DNA of 64,000 nt, from contig DAOUME010000020.1 of NCBI GenBank assembly GCA_034411995.1, positions 132,189-196,188 on the forward strand, given 5' to 3'. Shown here piece after piece: positions 1 through 9,421 of the stretch. The position numbers were made by a program, and so were the translations under genes. This DNA comes from JAUVXJ01 sp034411995 (lineage in GTDB: Bacteria > Chloroflexota > Anaerolineae > UBA7937 > B3-Chlor). The notes under the pieces are model-generated. The model ran no database searches and was not told where the DNA came from. It worked only from the letters and a program-made list of their open reading frames with translations. The stretch's first letter is position 1. Every line of letters begins with the position of its first letter.

Positions 1-677
1 TTCTGGGACACGTGGATATCGTGGGAGTGGTCGAAGTAGGCCAGGACAACTGGGACGAGCTACGAGAGGAACACCTGGCCCTGGGGGACTATCCGGGGCC
101 CCGGAGGGGCTGGCGGCTGGCCAACCCAGAGCGATTGTCAGAGCCCGTCCCCATGAGGGGACGCAGGCAGTTCTTCGACGTTCCCGACGGTCTATCGGAG
201 TCTCTCGACGCAGAAGGGCACACCATAGAGGCGAGGACTCGCCCGGACAAGCCCTTCGAATTGCGGGTGGTTCCGCGGGACGAGAGTGACTATGGTCTCG
301 CTCTGTATCAGTGGCCAGTGAAGTCCAACCACGCACCGCTGGCCGGGCCGAGGCGATTGGTGGAGCTGTGGGGCCTTCAACTGCGAGCGGTGAGCGATCA
401 TGTGCTGGAGGCGCTGCGCAAGGGAGGCTACAAGGTAACAGACCTCTCTCGCGCGCGCCGTGAGCCCTTCCGTCTCGACGAGGAGACTGGCCTGCGGCTA
501 GGGCTGCTGTTTCTGGCAGTGAAACCACTGAGCAAGCTCAGCCGGGTGGAAGCGATCTCCACGCAGATGAGGTGCATGCCCAGCGAGGAGGCCTACTACT
601 GGTTCAGCAAGTGCACGGCAACGTCAAACCCAGCTCGCGCCCAACAGGCGCTCAGGGTCCTACTAGCAGAGGAGTAG
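1..677 (+). CDS. Small accessory protein of a DUF1156 methylase/helicase defence cluster (5' end may lie outside)
   Basis: The reading frame is open to the left edge. The first visible start is GTG at 12, which gives 221 residues, so the true start may lie upstream of the window. The C-terminal half (about residues 95-221) is compact and well ordered, with blocks such as LRLGLLFLAVKPLSK and EEAYYWFSKC. From memory this pattern resembles the DUF7680-type proteins found next to DUF1156 methylases; I cannot verify the number. No catalytic motif is visible. It ends 3 bases before the methylase start, so the two are almost certainly co-transcribed. The usual next partner in such clusters, a DUF499 ATPase, would be expected just outside the window. 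The role is unknown; an accessory or specificity subunit is an inference. Confidence 0.6.
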   Translation, partial: LGHVDIVGVVEVGQDNWDELREEHLALGDYPGPRRGWRLANPERLSEPVPMRGRRQFFDVPDGLSESLDAEGHTIEARTRPDKPFELRVVPRDESDYGLALYQWPVKSNHAPLAGPRRLVELWGLQLRAVSDHVLEALRKGGYKVTDLSRARREPFRLDEETGLRLGLLFLAVKPLSKLSRVEAISTQMRCMPSEEAYYWFSKCTATSNPARAQQALRVLLAEE

Positions 678-680
678 TCT

Positions 681-3569
681 ATGCCCATTGATGGAGAGGT
701 CCCGCCTGTCCTGATCGAGACATGGCTGCCAATTCAAGAACTGGGGGTCGAGAGTAGACGGGAGAACGCGACAGGGCAGCATCCCGCACCCAATCGACTG
801 CACGTGTGGTGGGCGAGGCGACCCTTGACGGTGAGCCGGGCGGCGGTTCTAGCTAGCCTCCTGCCGCAGTGGAGCGCGGATTGGCCGCAAGAGTTGCTCT
901 CGAGGTTCCCCAGCGAGGAGGCATACCACGAGTGGTTCACTCACTTGCTTGGTATACGTGGGGATCCGGTATCGGCGTACAAGAGACTCGTTGCGGCACG
1001 ACGGCAAGAAGTTCGCATCCCGAACCCGTACGAAGGTCCACGAGCCTTCACAGTCAATCCTGGCGCCTCGGATCTCGAGACTATGCAGGAGGTATGGGAG
1101 CACGCGTGGAGAACGCGCGACTTGGCCGTGATGGATCCGATGGCTGGAGGCGGCTCAATACCTTTCGAAGCGGTGCGCTATGGTTTGACAACTCATGCCA
1201 GCGAGCTCAACCCCGTTGCCTCGGTCATCCTCAAAGCCACGCTGGACTATCCCGCCCGACACGGTGTGGAGTTGGCCCAGGTGATCCGCAAGTGGGGAGA
1301 CCGGTGGTATGAGGCCGCGAAGGAACGTCTTGCAGGCTACTTCACGCCATTGCCGGCTGATGCCGAGGGAGCCGCATATCTGTGGGCACGCACGGTCGCC
1401 TGCCCGGCCACGGGCAAGCCGGTCCCTCTCTCCCCCAATTGGTGGCTCCGGAGAAGCGCCGATCCGCTAGCCGTTCGAGTGCGCGTAGAGCCCCAGTGGG
1501 AAACTCCACGATTCGAGATCGCTAGAGGCCGGCACATAGACTTCGAGCCCGATCAAGGCACAGTGAGCCGAGGCGTGGGACGGTCCCCCTGGACGGGTGA
1601 CGTACTCGACAGCGACTATATCAAACGTGAGGCGCAGGAAGGTAGAATGGGGCAGATCCTCTACGCGGTGTCCCTCAAGACGAGCACTGCCACGAGCTTT
1701 CGGGTCCCCAGCGAAGACGACCTGGAGGCGGTGCGACGTGCAGAGGCCGCCCTGGCCGAGAACCTGCCCCGCTGGGACGCAGCGGGCCTGGTGCCCAGGG
1801 AGCTGTTTCCCAAGGTTAGCAATGATCCGCGGCCGCTTCGGTATGGCATGCCCACATGGGCCGATTTCTTCTGTCCTCGCCAGCTTCTCTCATTGCTTAC
1901 CTTCTTGGAGACGCTGGGTGAGATAAGTGCCGAGCTACGCCAAGAACTCCCACCAGAGCGGGCCAAGGCCGTTGAGACCTACCTGGGTCTCGCAGTTAGC
2001 AAGTGCGTCAACTACAACTCTCTGCTCTCTAGCTGGCATGCCTCGCGGACCGTTGTGAGGAGCGTGTTTGACCGACACGATTTTAGCTTCAAGTGGACGT
2101 TCACTGAGTTCGATGCTGCGGCCAATCTGTTGCCATGGTCGATCGCTGAGGTGGAGGATTCCTACCGCGGCATGGCCGAGCTAGCGGCCCCCGCCCAGCT
2201 GCCACTGTGGCGGGCCAGCGTCGGGTCTCCTGTCGAGCGCCTATCCATCGAGCAAGCGTCGGCCCATTCTCTGCAACACCTCGAGGATGGGTCACTTCAT
2301 CTCGTCTGTGTGGACCCTCCCTACTATGGCAATGTCATGTACGCAGAACTCTCGGACTTCTTCTACGTGTGGCTCAAGCGGAGCGTGGGCCGCATCTATC
2401 CTGAGCTCTTCGGGGATCAACTCACCAACAAGGACGATGAGGCCGTCGCCAACCCCGCCCGCTTCGCAGATATGGGACGGAAGAAGAGAGAGCTGGCCGA
2501 GCAGGACTATCAGCGCAAGATGGCCGCCGCCTTTCGAGAGATGTATCGGGTCCTCCATCCCCAGGGGGTGCTCACGGTGATGTTCACCCACAAGAGCGTC
2601 GAGGCGTGGGATACGCTGGCCACAGCCCTCATCCGCGGCGGCTTTGCTGTGAAAGCCTCCTGGCCGGTGCACACAGAGAGCGAGCATTCCCTCCACCAGG
2701 TTAAGAAGAACGCCGCGGCGAGCACAATTCTTCTGGTGTGCCGCAAACGACCCCCTGAGTCGGAGTCCGTGTGGTGGGACGACATCCGAGGACAGGTGCG
2801 CCAGGTGGCCAGGGAGAAGGCGGAGGAGTTCGCGGCCCAGGGCATCACCGGTGTAGACCTCTATATCTCCACCTTCGGCCCTGCCCTGTCGGTCATCTCC
2901 GAGAACTGGCCTGTGCTCACCAGCGAGGTAGACGAGAAGACCGGCCAGCCCAAACCCCTGCGCCCGGAGACCGCGCTGGACCTGGCTCGAGAAGAGGTCA
3001 TCGCCCTACGGAAGCGAGGCCTGCTCCTCGGTCGCGAGGTGCAGTTCGATCCCATCACCGACTGGTACCTCATGGCCTGGGACGCCTTTCGCGCCGAGCA
3101 GTTCCCTGCCGACGAGGCCCGCAAACTGGCCATCGCCCTGGGCCTGGACGTGGAGGCCGATCTGGTGAGAGGCAAGCGGGTGATCAGCAAGAAGGGCAGC
3201 TACGTCGTCCTCCAGAAGCCCAAGCAGCGCCGCCGTCGAGGCCTGGCCGACCCCGAGGCCGTGGTCTTCGATACCATGCTGGACTCCGCCCACGCTGCCA
3301 TGCTCATCTACCAGGAGGATGGAGCCAGGGCCTGCGAGAGCTTTCTCAAGAACACAGGTCTTCTGAGCGACGGGACCTTCAAGGCTTGTTTGCAGGCCCT
3401 CGTCAACGCCATCCCCAGGACCAAGATCAAGGACAAGTTCGTCCGCGTGGAGGCGGACTTGCTGGACAAGCTGCGCCTCGCGTTCTTCGAAGACCTGCAA
3501 GTCCCCCCTGAAGAGGAGCCGCCTGCGGCGAAGCCCGAGCAGATGGAGATCTGGGGTACAGGCGAGTGA
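681..3569 (+). CDS. DUF1156-type adenine-specific DNA methylase (COG1743-like)
   Basis: 962 residues. The N-terminus (about 1-60) is the DUF1156 segment with HVWWARRPL. The SAM-binding motif I reads DPMAGGGSIPFEA near residues 151-163, and motif IV is DPPYYGN near 544, the signature of N6-adenine or N4-cytosine amino-methylases. COG1743 proteins usually carry a CxxC zinc ribbon after YLWARTV. Here that stretch reads CPATGKPVPL and lacks the second cysteine, so the ribbon looks degenerate. The C-terminal 250 residues are basic and probably bind DNA. The gene follows the accessory protein by 3 bases and overlaps the helicase by 4 (GTGA), implying translational coupling. The family is known from phage-defence islands with DUF499 ATPases and SNF2 helicases. 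Marking self DNA is the expected role. Substrate sequence unknown. Confidence 0.88.
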   Translation: MPIDGEVPPVLIETWLPIQELGVESRRENATGQHPAPNRLHVWWARRPLTVSRAAVLASLLPQWSADWPQELLSRFPSEEAYHEWFTHLLGIRGDPVSAYKRLVAARRQEVRIPNPYEGPRAFTVNPGASDLETMQEVWEHAWRTRDLAVMDPMAGGGSIPFEAVRYGLTTHASELNPVASVILKATLDYPARHGVELAQVIRKWGDRWYEAAKERLAGYFTPLPADAEGAAYLWARTVACPATGKPVPLSPNWWLRRSADPLAVRVRVEPQWETPRFEIARGRHIDFEPDQGTVSRGVGRSPWTGDVLDSDYIKREAQEGRMGQILYAVSLKTSTATSFRVPSEDDLEAVRRAEAALAENLPRWDAAGLVPRELFPKVSNDPRPLRYGMPTWADFFCPRQLLSLLTFLETLGEISAELRQELPPERAKAVETYLGLAVSKCVNYNSLLSSWHASRTVVRSVFDRHDFSFKWTFTEFDAAANLLPWSIAEVEDSYRGMAELAAPAQLPLWRASVGSPVERLSIEQASAHSLQHLEDGSLHLVCVDPPYYGNVMYAELSDFFYVWLKRSVGRIYPELFGDQLTNKDDEAVANPARFADMGRKKRELAEQDYQRKMAAAFREMYRVLHPQGVLTVMFTHKSVEAWDTLATALIRGGFAVKASWPVHTESEHSLHQVKKNAAASTILLVCRKRPPESESVWWDDIRGQVRQVAREKAEEFAAQGITGVDLYISTFGPALSVISENWPVLTSEVDEKTGQPKPLRPETALDLAREEVIALRKRGLLLGREVQFDPITDWYLMAWDAFRAEQFPADEARKLAIALGLDVEADLVRGKRVISKKGSYVVLQKPKQRRRRGLADPEAVVFDTMLDSAHAAMLIYQEDGARACESFLKNTGLLSDGTFKACLQALVNAIPRTKIKDKFVRVEADLLDKLRLAFFEDLQVPPEEEPPAAKPEQMEIWGTGE

Positions 3570-6500
3570 CAGATTCCCTGCGAGACTGTGAGTTCCAGAT
3601 CTCGTACGGCCCTGCCGATGACCGGCTCAGCGCCTTCTACGTCCCTGCCCTGTCTTGCAGCGTCCGCTACGACCGTCTCGCCGGCTTCTTCAGTAGCTCC
3701 GCCCTCGCTGTAGCCGCAGCGGGTGTCGCCCGTCTCATCAAGAACGAGGGCGCCATGAGGCTGCTGGTAGGCGCCCAGCTCCAGGAGGCCGACGTCGAAG
3801 CCATTGCCCGGGGCCACGACATGCGCGAGATGCTCTCTGGCAAACTCCTCACCAAGCTCGCAGATCCCGAGGACGAACTGATGCGCCGCCGGCTGCAAGT
3901 CCTCGCCTGGATGGTGGCCAACAAGACCCTGGACATCCGCGTGGTCGTGCCCAAAGGGCGCGACGGATATCCCCTCCCCGCCTCTGTGGCCGAAGAGTAC
4001 TTCCACCCCAAGGAGGGTCTCTTCACCGACGCCGAGGGCAACCAGGTGGCTTTCAGCGGCAGCGTCAACGAATCCGCTGCTGGTTGGCAACGTAACTACG
4101 AGCGGTTCATGGTCTTCCGCTCCTGGGATGAAAGCAGACCCTTCCTGGCTCAGGTGGCCCATCACTTCGCCGGCCTGTGGAACGGCCAGGAAGAAGACTG
4201 GCTGGTCGTGGACGTTCCACAAGCGGTCCGCGAGCGGCTCCTACGCTATGCCCCGTCGACGGCGCCGATCTACGATCCCCTCGAACAGGTGGAGGTGCTG
4301 GTCGAGAAGCCGGAGGAGTTCGAGATAGCAGACGCGGAGCAGCGGGAGCGCATCGTCTTTCAGTTCCTCCGCGACGCCCCCTATCTGTCTGCCGCCGAGC
4401 AACTGGGCATAGCCACCAGCGTTGTCACCCCATGGCCTCACCAGATCAGGGTGGCCGATGCCATCGTCAGTGCGTTTCCAGAACGCTTTCTCCTCTGTGA
4501 CGAGGTCGGCCTGGGCAAGACGATAGAGGCCGGCATGGCTATGCGACAACTCCTGCTTTCTGGGCGCGTTCGACGCACCCTCATCCTGGTCCCTGCCTCC
4601 ATATCTCGCCAATGGCAGGAGGAACTCTACGAGAAGTTCGTGCTCAATGTGCAGCGATATGACGGCCACGTCTTCATCGACGTCTTCGGAACCGAGTCGG
4701 TGCCCACGACCGACAACCCGTGGGACACCTTCGACACGATTCTCGCCTCCAGCCAACTGGCCAAGAGACGGGAGCGCCAACCGCAGCTATTGGGGGCCAG
4801 GCCTTGGGACCTGGTTGTCGTGGACGAAGCCCACCATGCGCGTCGCAAGGACTTCCTGGCCAATTACTATCGCGCCAACCGGCTGCTGGAACTGCTCACC
4901 GCGCTCAGAGACAGGACCAGAGGACTGCTGCTCATGACCGCCACTCCTATGCAGGTACACCCCGTGGAAGTGTGGGACCTCTTGCGGATGCTGGGCTTGG
5001 GCGGTCGCTGGGGCGCTGCAGAGGAGAACTTCCTGGCCTTCTTCCAGCAGCTTCGCCTGCCCTTCGACGAGGTAGACTGGGACTTTATCTTCGATATGGT
5101 GGGCGACTTCCTGGCGACTGGCGGCGAACTCGATTCCGCATTCGCCAGCGAGGCCCAACATAGGCTCGGCCTGGTGGACTGGCACCAACTGAAAGAGCTC
5201 CCCTTCGCCACCAAGCGCAAGAGCAAACTAGCCCGTCTCGCGCCCTCGGCCCGCGCCATGGCCGTCGAGATGGCCAGAAGACACACGCCTCTGCGCCGGT
5301 TTCTCTTCCGCAGCACCCGACGTTTGCTCCGCGAATACAGGGAGAAGGGTCTACTGCAAGCCAACGTGCCCACCCGCCAGCCTCACCTGGAATGGATCCC
5401 GATGCGTCCAGAAGAGGAGGCTCTCTACAGAAGGATCGAGGAGTACATCAGTGGCTTCTATCAGAAATACGAGGACGAACGGAAGGGCCTAGGCTTCGTG
5501 ATGACCGTCTACCGGCGTCGCCTTACCAGCAGCTTCTATGCCGTGCGGCGCAGCTTGGAGCGACGCCTGAAGTTCCTCCAGGGCGGCACGCCCGCCGGGA
5601 CAACAGCCGGGCTCGACCAGGATGATCTGGAGCTCGACGACCTCACGCTCGACATCACTGAGGACATTGATGAAGATGAGCGCAGCCAATTCCGGGACGA
5701 GATCGAATATGTGGAAGACTTCCTGCGCGAACTCAGAAGCCTCGGCGGGCCCGACACCAAGGTCGGTCAACTGCTCAAAGACCTCGAGGAGACCTTCAAG
5801 CGCCGCAGGACGGTCATGGTCTTCACTCAGTACACCGACACCATGGACTTCCTCAGGGAGCAACTTCGCGAAGTCTACGGGAGCCAGGTGGGTTGCTACA
5901 GCGGTCGTGGCGGCGAGCTGTGGAATGGCATCGCGTGGGTTACCACCACCAAGGAGGAGATCAAGAACGCCTTTCGCGAGGGCGAGGAGGTCAAGATTCT
6001 CCTCTGTACCGAGGCCGCCAGTGAAGGGCTGAACCTACAAAGCTGCGGGGTGCTCATCAACTATGATATGCCGTGGAACCCCATGAGGGTTGAGCAGCGG
6101 ATCGGACGTATAGACAGAATCGGCCAGGAGCATGACGTCGTCTGGATCCGCAACTACTTCTACGAGGACACCGTGGAGGCGAAGGTCTACAGGGCGCTCG
6201 AAGATCGCATTGACTGGTTCGAAGAGGTGGTCGGAGAACTCCAACCCATCCTCTACCAGGTCGAGCAGGTCATCAAGTCCGTGGCCATGACGCCGAGCGC
6301 CGAACGCGAGCGCCGGCTCCTCGAAGAGATAGACCGCCTCCACCACGACATTGAGGCACGAGAGGTTGCCCTGCTGGACTTGGATCAATACCTCGAAGCC
6401 GCCGCGGCGGCTGGCGGCATCTCCACGCCTGTAGAGCTATCCGATCTGGAGACCATCTTGCTCAACGCACCCCCGTTGAAGCAGCGCTTTCAGCCCCATC

Positions 6501-7330
6501 CGGAGTTGAATAACGCTTACCTGCTCGATCTTGGAGACGGCGACCTCGCAGTCACCTTCGACGCCGACCTGTACGATGCCCACCCCAATACCCTGAGACT
6601 GCTTTCCTACGGGAGCGATGTTCTGGAGGACCTGTTGGGTTCCATAGAAGCGCCGCGGACAGCCACCGCTTGCAAAGGCATCCTTCTCTGCAGCGTCCAG
6701 TACCCCTGTCCCCTGCGAGCCTACTATGCGCTTGCCGAGAGCAAGCCTTGTCGGCTTAACAGCCTTGCTGAACTGGAGGCTGCTTTGGATGATGTGGCCG
6801 ACGCTGAGGTTTGGTCGGACGCATCCGTGAAACTGGCGCGAGCAGACTTCGATCATGAGCGTGCCAAGATTCAGGAGCAGATGATCAAGGTCGCCACCTC
6901 GCGCCGTCAGGCCGAGCGCCTCGCGCTGGAGGAGCAGGGCAGAGAACTCCTGGTGAGAGCCGCGCTTGTCGAGCTGGCCATGGCACAACAGACAGAGATG
7001 TTTGAGGAGCAAGCGCTTCCCACAGCCTTCACCGAACAAGCCATCCTGGGCTTGAAGAGGCACGGTTATCCGTTTGCACCTCTCCTGACACTGGTGCCTT
7101 TGGACGGAACGCGACCAAGCCCCACTGATGCTTGGTATGTGCACATCCAGGGTCGATCGCGCGAATCGCTCCAAGGTCACTTCTCTGCACTGGAGCACCA
7201 GGCCAAGGACCTGGTGGAGCGACTGCATGAGGCCAGCCGCGAGAGGCGCGACGACCCACTTGCGATGGACGAGATGGACACACGCATCTACGCCTGGCGC
7301 AGCGAGGGAGCCACAGAATCTGTCCCGTAG
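3566..7330 (+). CDS. PLD-domain SNF2-type helicase of the defence cluster
   Basis: 1254 residues starting at a GTG that overlaps the methylase stop. The N-terminal 200 residues contain a phospholipase-D-like block (SGSVNESAAGW near 165) as in PLD-helicase fusions; only one candidate HKD-type segment is visible and a catalytic HxK was not found, so nuclease activity is uncertain. The SNF2 core is intact: Walker A DEVGLGKTIEAG near residue 312, DEAH box VVDEAHHARR near 419, and motifs V-VI in TEAASEGLNLQ and QRIGRIDRIGQ near 815-850. Residues 1040-1254 form a helical, charged tail. It is related to the SNF2 helicases of DISARM-like and DUF1156/DUF499 clusters. Its role is probably ATP-driven recognition or translocation on unmodified DNA. 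Confidence 0.88.
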   Translation: MTDSLRDCEFQISYGPADDRLSAFYVPALSCSVRYDRLAGFFSSSALAVAAAGVARLIKNEGAMRLLVGAQLQEADVEAIARGHDMREMLSGKLLTKLADPEDELMRRRLQVLAWMVANKTLDIRVVVPKGRDGYPLPASVAEEYFHPKEGLFTDAEGNQVAFSGSVNESAAGWQRNYERFMVFRSWDESRPFLAQVAHHFAGLWNGQEEDWLVVDVPQAVRERLLRYAPSTAPIYDPLEQVEVLVEKPEEFEIADAEQRERIVFQFLRDAPYLSAAEQLGIATSVVTPWPHQIRVADAIVSAFPERFLLCDEVGLGKTIEAGMAMRQLLLSGRVRRTLILVPASISRQWQEELYEKFVLNVQRYDGHVFIDVFGTESVPTTDNPWDTFDTILASSQLAKRRERQPQLLGARPWDLVVVDEAHHARRKDFLANYYRANRLLELLTALRDRTRGLLLMTATPMQVHPVEVWDLLRMLGLGGRWGAAEENFLAFFQQLRLPFDEVDWDFIFDMVGDFLATGGELDSAFASEAQHRLGLVDWHQLKELPFATKRKSKLARLAPSARAMAVEMARRHTPLRRFLFRSTRRLLREYREKGLLQANVPTRQPHLEWIPMRPEEEALYRRIEEYISGFYQKYEDERKGLGFVMTVYRRRLTSSFYAVRRSLERRLKFLQGGTPAGTTAGLDQDDLELDDLTLDITEDIDEDERSQFRDEIEYVEDFLRELRSLGGPDTKVGQLLKDLEETFKRRRTVMVFTQYTDTMDFLREQLREVYGSQVGCYSGRGGELWNGIAWVTTTKEEIKNAFREGEEVKILLCTEAASEGLNLQSCGVLINYDMPWNPMRVEQRIGRIDRIGQEHDVVWIRNYFYEDTVEAKVYRALEDRIDWFEEVVGELQPILYQVEQVIKSVAMTPSAERERRLLEEIDRLHHDIEAREVALLDLDQYLEAAAAAGGISTPVELSDLETILLNAPPLKQRFQPHPELNNAYLLDLGDGDLAVTFDADLYDAHPNTLRLLSYGSDVLEDLLGSIEAPRTATACKGILLCSVQYPCPLRAYYALAESKPCRLNSLAELEAALDDVADAEVWSDASVKLARADFDHERAKIQEQMIKVATSRRQAERLALEEQGRELLVRAALVELAMAQQTEMFEEQALPTAFTEQAILGLKRHGYPFAPLLTLVPLDGTRPSPTDAWYVHIQGRSRESLQGHFSALEHQAKDLVERLHEASRERRDDPLAMDEMDTRIYAWRSEGATESVP

Positions 7331-7523
7331 TCATGGTGCCGGCGAGTGGGATCCGAGTGTACGCCTCTTCGCCCTATGCACCTCTCCTACAGTTCGACCA
7401 AGGAGGACCCGCTGAGGACGTCAAGATGTTGAGCGGCGTCATGATGCTGCCTGCCGAGATGAGCGCGTCCGGTTGTGCGCAGGATGTGTACTTCATCAGC
7501 TTACCGACTTGGACCCAGCAGGC
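7331..7523 (+). other. Spacer between helicase and next gene; no gene seen
   Basis: About 190 bases. An open frame runs from 7473 in the frame of the next gene, but the upstream part has no protein-like character. No terminator hairpin or clear promoter was seen. Confidence 0.4.
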
Positions 7524-8150
7524 ATGAAACTCCATATCGCCGGTGTGTGTCACTTCGATCCCACGGGCAGGCAACGCCTGATAGAGTGGCTTCAGCGACT
7601 CTCTATGCAGCATTCCAACCGACCGGCCTTCGTGGCCCTTGAGTATGATTCCGACCTTTTCGCCAAGATAGAAGCTCAGAGGGCCTCGTTCCGTTGCCTG
7701 CTCAGCGAACACTGGTCTCACGCAGCGCCTGACCTCCTGGACGAACTTGAGCTCTCTCTTGGCTACGAGGGAGATACCCATGAACGGGTCTTCCCCGACG
7801 CGAAGATCATTTGGCTTGACCAAGGACGGGCATACAGCGTGGAAGGCTTCGCTGAGGAGCGTCTGATAATGTACCATCAATTCCTCGGAAGACAAGAGTT
7901 GCCGCCGGAAGCATCCGCTGCCCTAACGCGGCTGTCCCAAGAGGCATGGAGAAGGGCAGATCCTCCCGTTGAGGGTAACGGGCGCGACCAGAAGTTTGCC
8001 GAGCTCATTCTACAAGAGATCACATGCCACGCAGCAGACTGGGGGATAGCCATTGTGGGAGCCATCCACGCGAGCGATTGTCCTGGCCGCATGAGATATC
8101 TACTCGAGCAAGCGGGCCAGACTTGTGAGGTCACCCTTCTGGGTCCGTAG
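7524..8150 (+). CDS. Putative GxxH-motif (TraB/erythromycin-esterase-like) hydrolase
   Basis: 208 residues from ATG 7524. An alternative start 17 codons upstream at 7473 adds a segment without family character, so I prefer the ATG that directly precedes the conserved-looking KLHIAGVCHFDP. The N-terminus (AGVCH, then PAFVALEYD) and the C-terminus (AIVGAIHASDCPGRM) give the paired G-x-x-H layout of the TraB/Tiki/ChaN-like group, in which these histidines with acidic residues bind metal or act in hydrolysis. The overall match is weak and rests on these motifs only. No signal peptide or membrane segment. It follows the defence helicase on the same strand with a 190-base spacer, so membership in that operon is possible but not shown. 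It converges with the Tad locus on the other strand. Confidence 0.42.
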   Translation: MKLHIAGVCHFDPTGRQRLIEWLQRLSMQHSNRPAFVALEYDSDLFAKIEAQRASFRCLLSEHWSHAAPDLLDELELSLGYEGDTHERVFPDAKIIWLDQGRAYSVEGFAEERLIMYHQFLGRQELPPEASAALTRLSQEAWRRADPPVEGNGRDQKFAELILQEITCHAADWGIAIVGAIHASDCPGRMRYLLEQAGQTCEVTLLGP

Positions 8151-8278
8151 TAGCCCCCCGCGCGTCCCCATAGGCCGTTCGTTACGCCCTCTCGTGTCCG
8201 CTGCCTTCCTAGACCACCCACCCTGACCATCTCCTCGAACACTCACATGTTCTTCGCCGATGTCGTCCTTGCTCTGAA

Positions 8279-8725
8279 CTAGTCCTTCCTCATCCTCATC
8301 TCTGCCTCTCCGAAGGCATGCACATGCCCTGCTGGGAACCAGGCCGGGAAGAGAGGAGAGACGTCGGCACCCACACCGGCCACGACAAACGTCTGGCTGT
8401 GAATGAACAGCGCATCCACCACAGGATAGATGTCCCTCCTGGTCAAGGGCTCTGAATTGGCCAGGGCGTACTCCTGAGCTACGCCAATGGCGGAACCCTT
8501 CAATGTCGCGATACCCGTCCAACGAAAGAGCTCCCAGTCCACTTCCTGCGCCCCGGCCAGAGCTGCTGCATCCGCCGCCTGCTGCACGGTGGACTTGGCG
8601 TGGGCCAACCGCCCCATCTCTATCCCCAAAGCCATCAGAGGGGCGAACATGAAGGCGAAGAACCCCACCCAGAAGAGGACTGAGACCGCTTTCTCCTCCC
8701 ATATCAACCTCCTGGCCACGGTCAC
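8279..8725 (-). CDS. tadG: TadG-like pilus-associated protein
   Basis: 148 residues from GTG 8725, which overlaps the stop of the upstream TadE-like gene by 4 bases (GTGA). One N-terminal hydrophobic helix (about residues 13-34) is followed by STVQQAADAAALAGAQ, the typical TadG/TadE-like N-terminal signature in which the mature pseudopilin-like helix leads into an Ala-rich segment. It is much shorter than classical TadG because the von Willebrand factor A domain is missing, so it is a minimal form. It is the last gene of the minus-strand Tad operon. Proposed role: minor pseudopilin or envelope anchor of the Flp pilus. The family call is good; the exact symbol is tentative. Confidence 0.7.
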   Translation of the reverse strand: MTVARRLIWEEKAVSVLFWVGFFAFMFAPLMALGIEMGRLAHAKSTVQQAADAAALAGAQEVDWELFRWTGIATLKGSAIGVAQEYALANSEPLTRRDIYPVVDALFIHSQTFVVAGVGADVSPLFPAWFPAGHVHAFGEAEMRMRKD

Positions 8726-9153
8726 CAGCCCTCACATCGCATCTCGGCTGTACCGGCGACCGCGAAGGGTTCAGAACTGCCGAAGCCAAAGAAGGCCAGG
8801 ATGGGCCCGATGAAGTTGGGCACCTGGGCGTTCACCCGAATCCTCATCACTGAGCCCACGACCCCTCCTGGGGCTTCAGGGACCACCTCCAACGGGGCAA
8901 AGGGCAGAGCGGTGTGTCCGTAGCCTGACGCCTCCGCTAGAGCTACCCCTACCCTGTTCTCCTGCGCCACTACCCCCATTCTCACCCCGTGGCGCGCTGC
9001 CTCCTGGCACATCTGCTGCGAATACATCAACAGCCCATACTGCACGATGGCCATCAGCACCAAGATGGCCACCGGCAGGGTGATCACCGCCTCGATGGTC
9101 TCCACTCCCCGCTGGCTTCCGAGGCAGCGAGCCAGCCTCTTGAGCCGCCTCAA
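8722..9153 (-). CDS. tadE: TadE-like minor pseudopilin
   Basis: 143 residues. The start is probably TTG 9153, because a GGAGG lies 6 bases upstream and no ATG or GTG is better placed. The N-terminal RGVETIEAVITLPVAILVLM is a class-III prepilin-type motif: a glutamate at position 5 of the mature helix and a hydrophobic stretch of about 20 residues, with cleavage expected after the glycine before VETIEA. The rest of the molecule is the short globular TadE-type domain. The gene begins 3 bases after the Flp pilin stop and overlaps the TadG-like gene. Processing by the A24 peptidase encoded near 33 kb is likely. Confidence 0.78.
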   Translation of the reverse strand: MRRLKRLARCLGSQRGVETIEAVITLPVAILVLMAIVQYGLLMYSQQMCQEAARHGVRMGVVAQENRVGVALAEASGYGHTALPFAPLEVVPEAPGGVVGSVMRIRVNAQVPNFIGPILAFFGFGSSEPFAVAGTAEMRCEGW

Positions 9154-9155
9154 GA

Positions 9156-9365
9156 CTAGCCTCCCATCCCCAGCCTGCCAGGCAGGCTCTGGACGAAGCC
9201 AGCGACCTGGCTCCCGAAGGTTTGGAAGGCGATGATCACCACCACCACGAAGACGGCGACCAGAGCGGCGACCTCGATGGTCTCAATGCCTTCCTCCCTC
9301 TTCAACGTCCACACGATTGTGCTCGAGATTCTGGCCAACCCTCGCGTCAGATAGAAAGTGCCCAT
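9156..9365 (-). CDS. flp: Flp-type major pilin
   Basis: 69 residues from ATG 9365, chosen because GGAGG lies 8 bases upstream; a longer frame adds 13 unlikely residues. The signature is EEGIETIEVAALVAVFVVVV: an acidic stretch, a glycine cleavage site, glutamate in mature position 5 and a long hydrophobic helix. This is the Flp prepilin pattern, although the Glu-Tyr pair of classical Flp is Glu-Val here. The leader is longer than usual (about 31 residues). It should be processed by the prepilin peptidase at 32.9 kb and assembled by CpaF, TadB and TadC. It lies directly upstream of the two minor pseudopilins in one operon. Confidence 0.8.
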   Translation of the reverse strand: MGTFYLTRGLARISSTIVWTLKREEGIETIEVAALVAVFVVVVIIAFQTFGSQVAGFVQSLPGRLGMGG

Positions 9366-9421
9366 CTGCACAGACCTCCTTCCCTGTCTACGATAGCTCC
9401 ACACGAAGCGTGATGCTTATG

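Noticed and set aside
2771..3511. Long open frame overlapping the methylase C-terminus (246 codons)
   Set aside because: It is composed mainly of Arg, Gly, Pro and Ala, is a shadow of high-GC codons and overlaps a proven gene.
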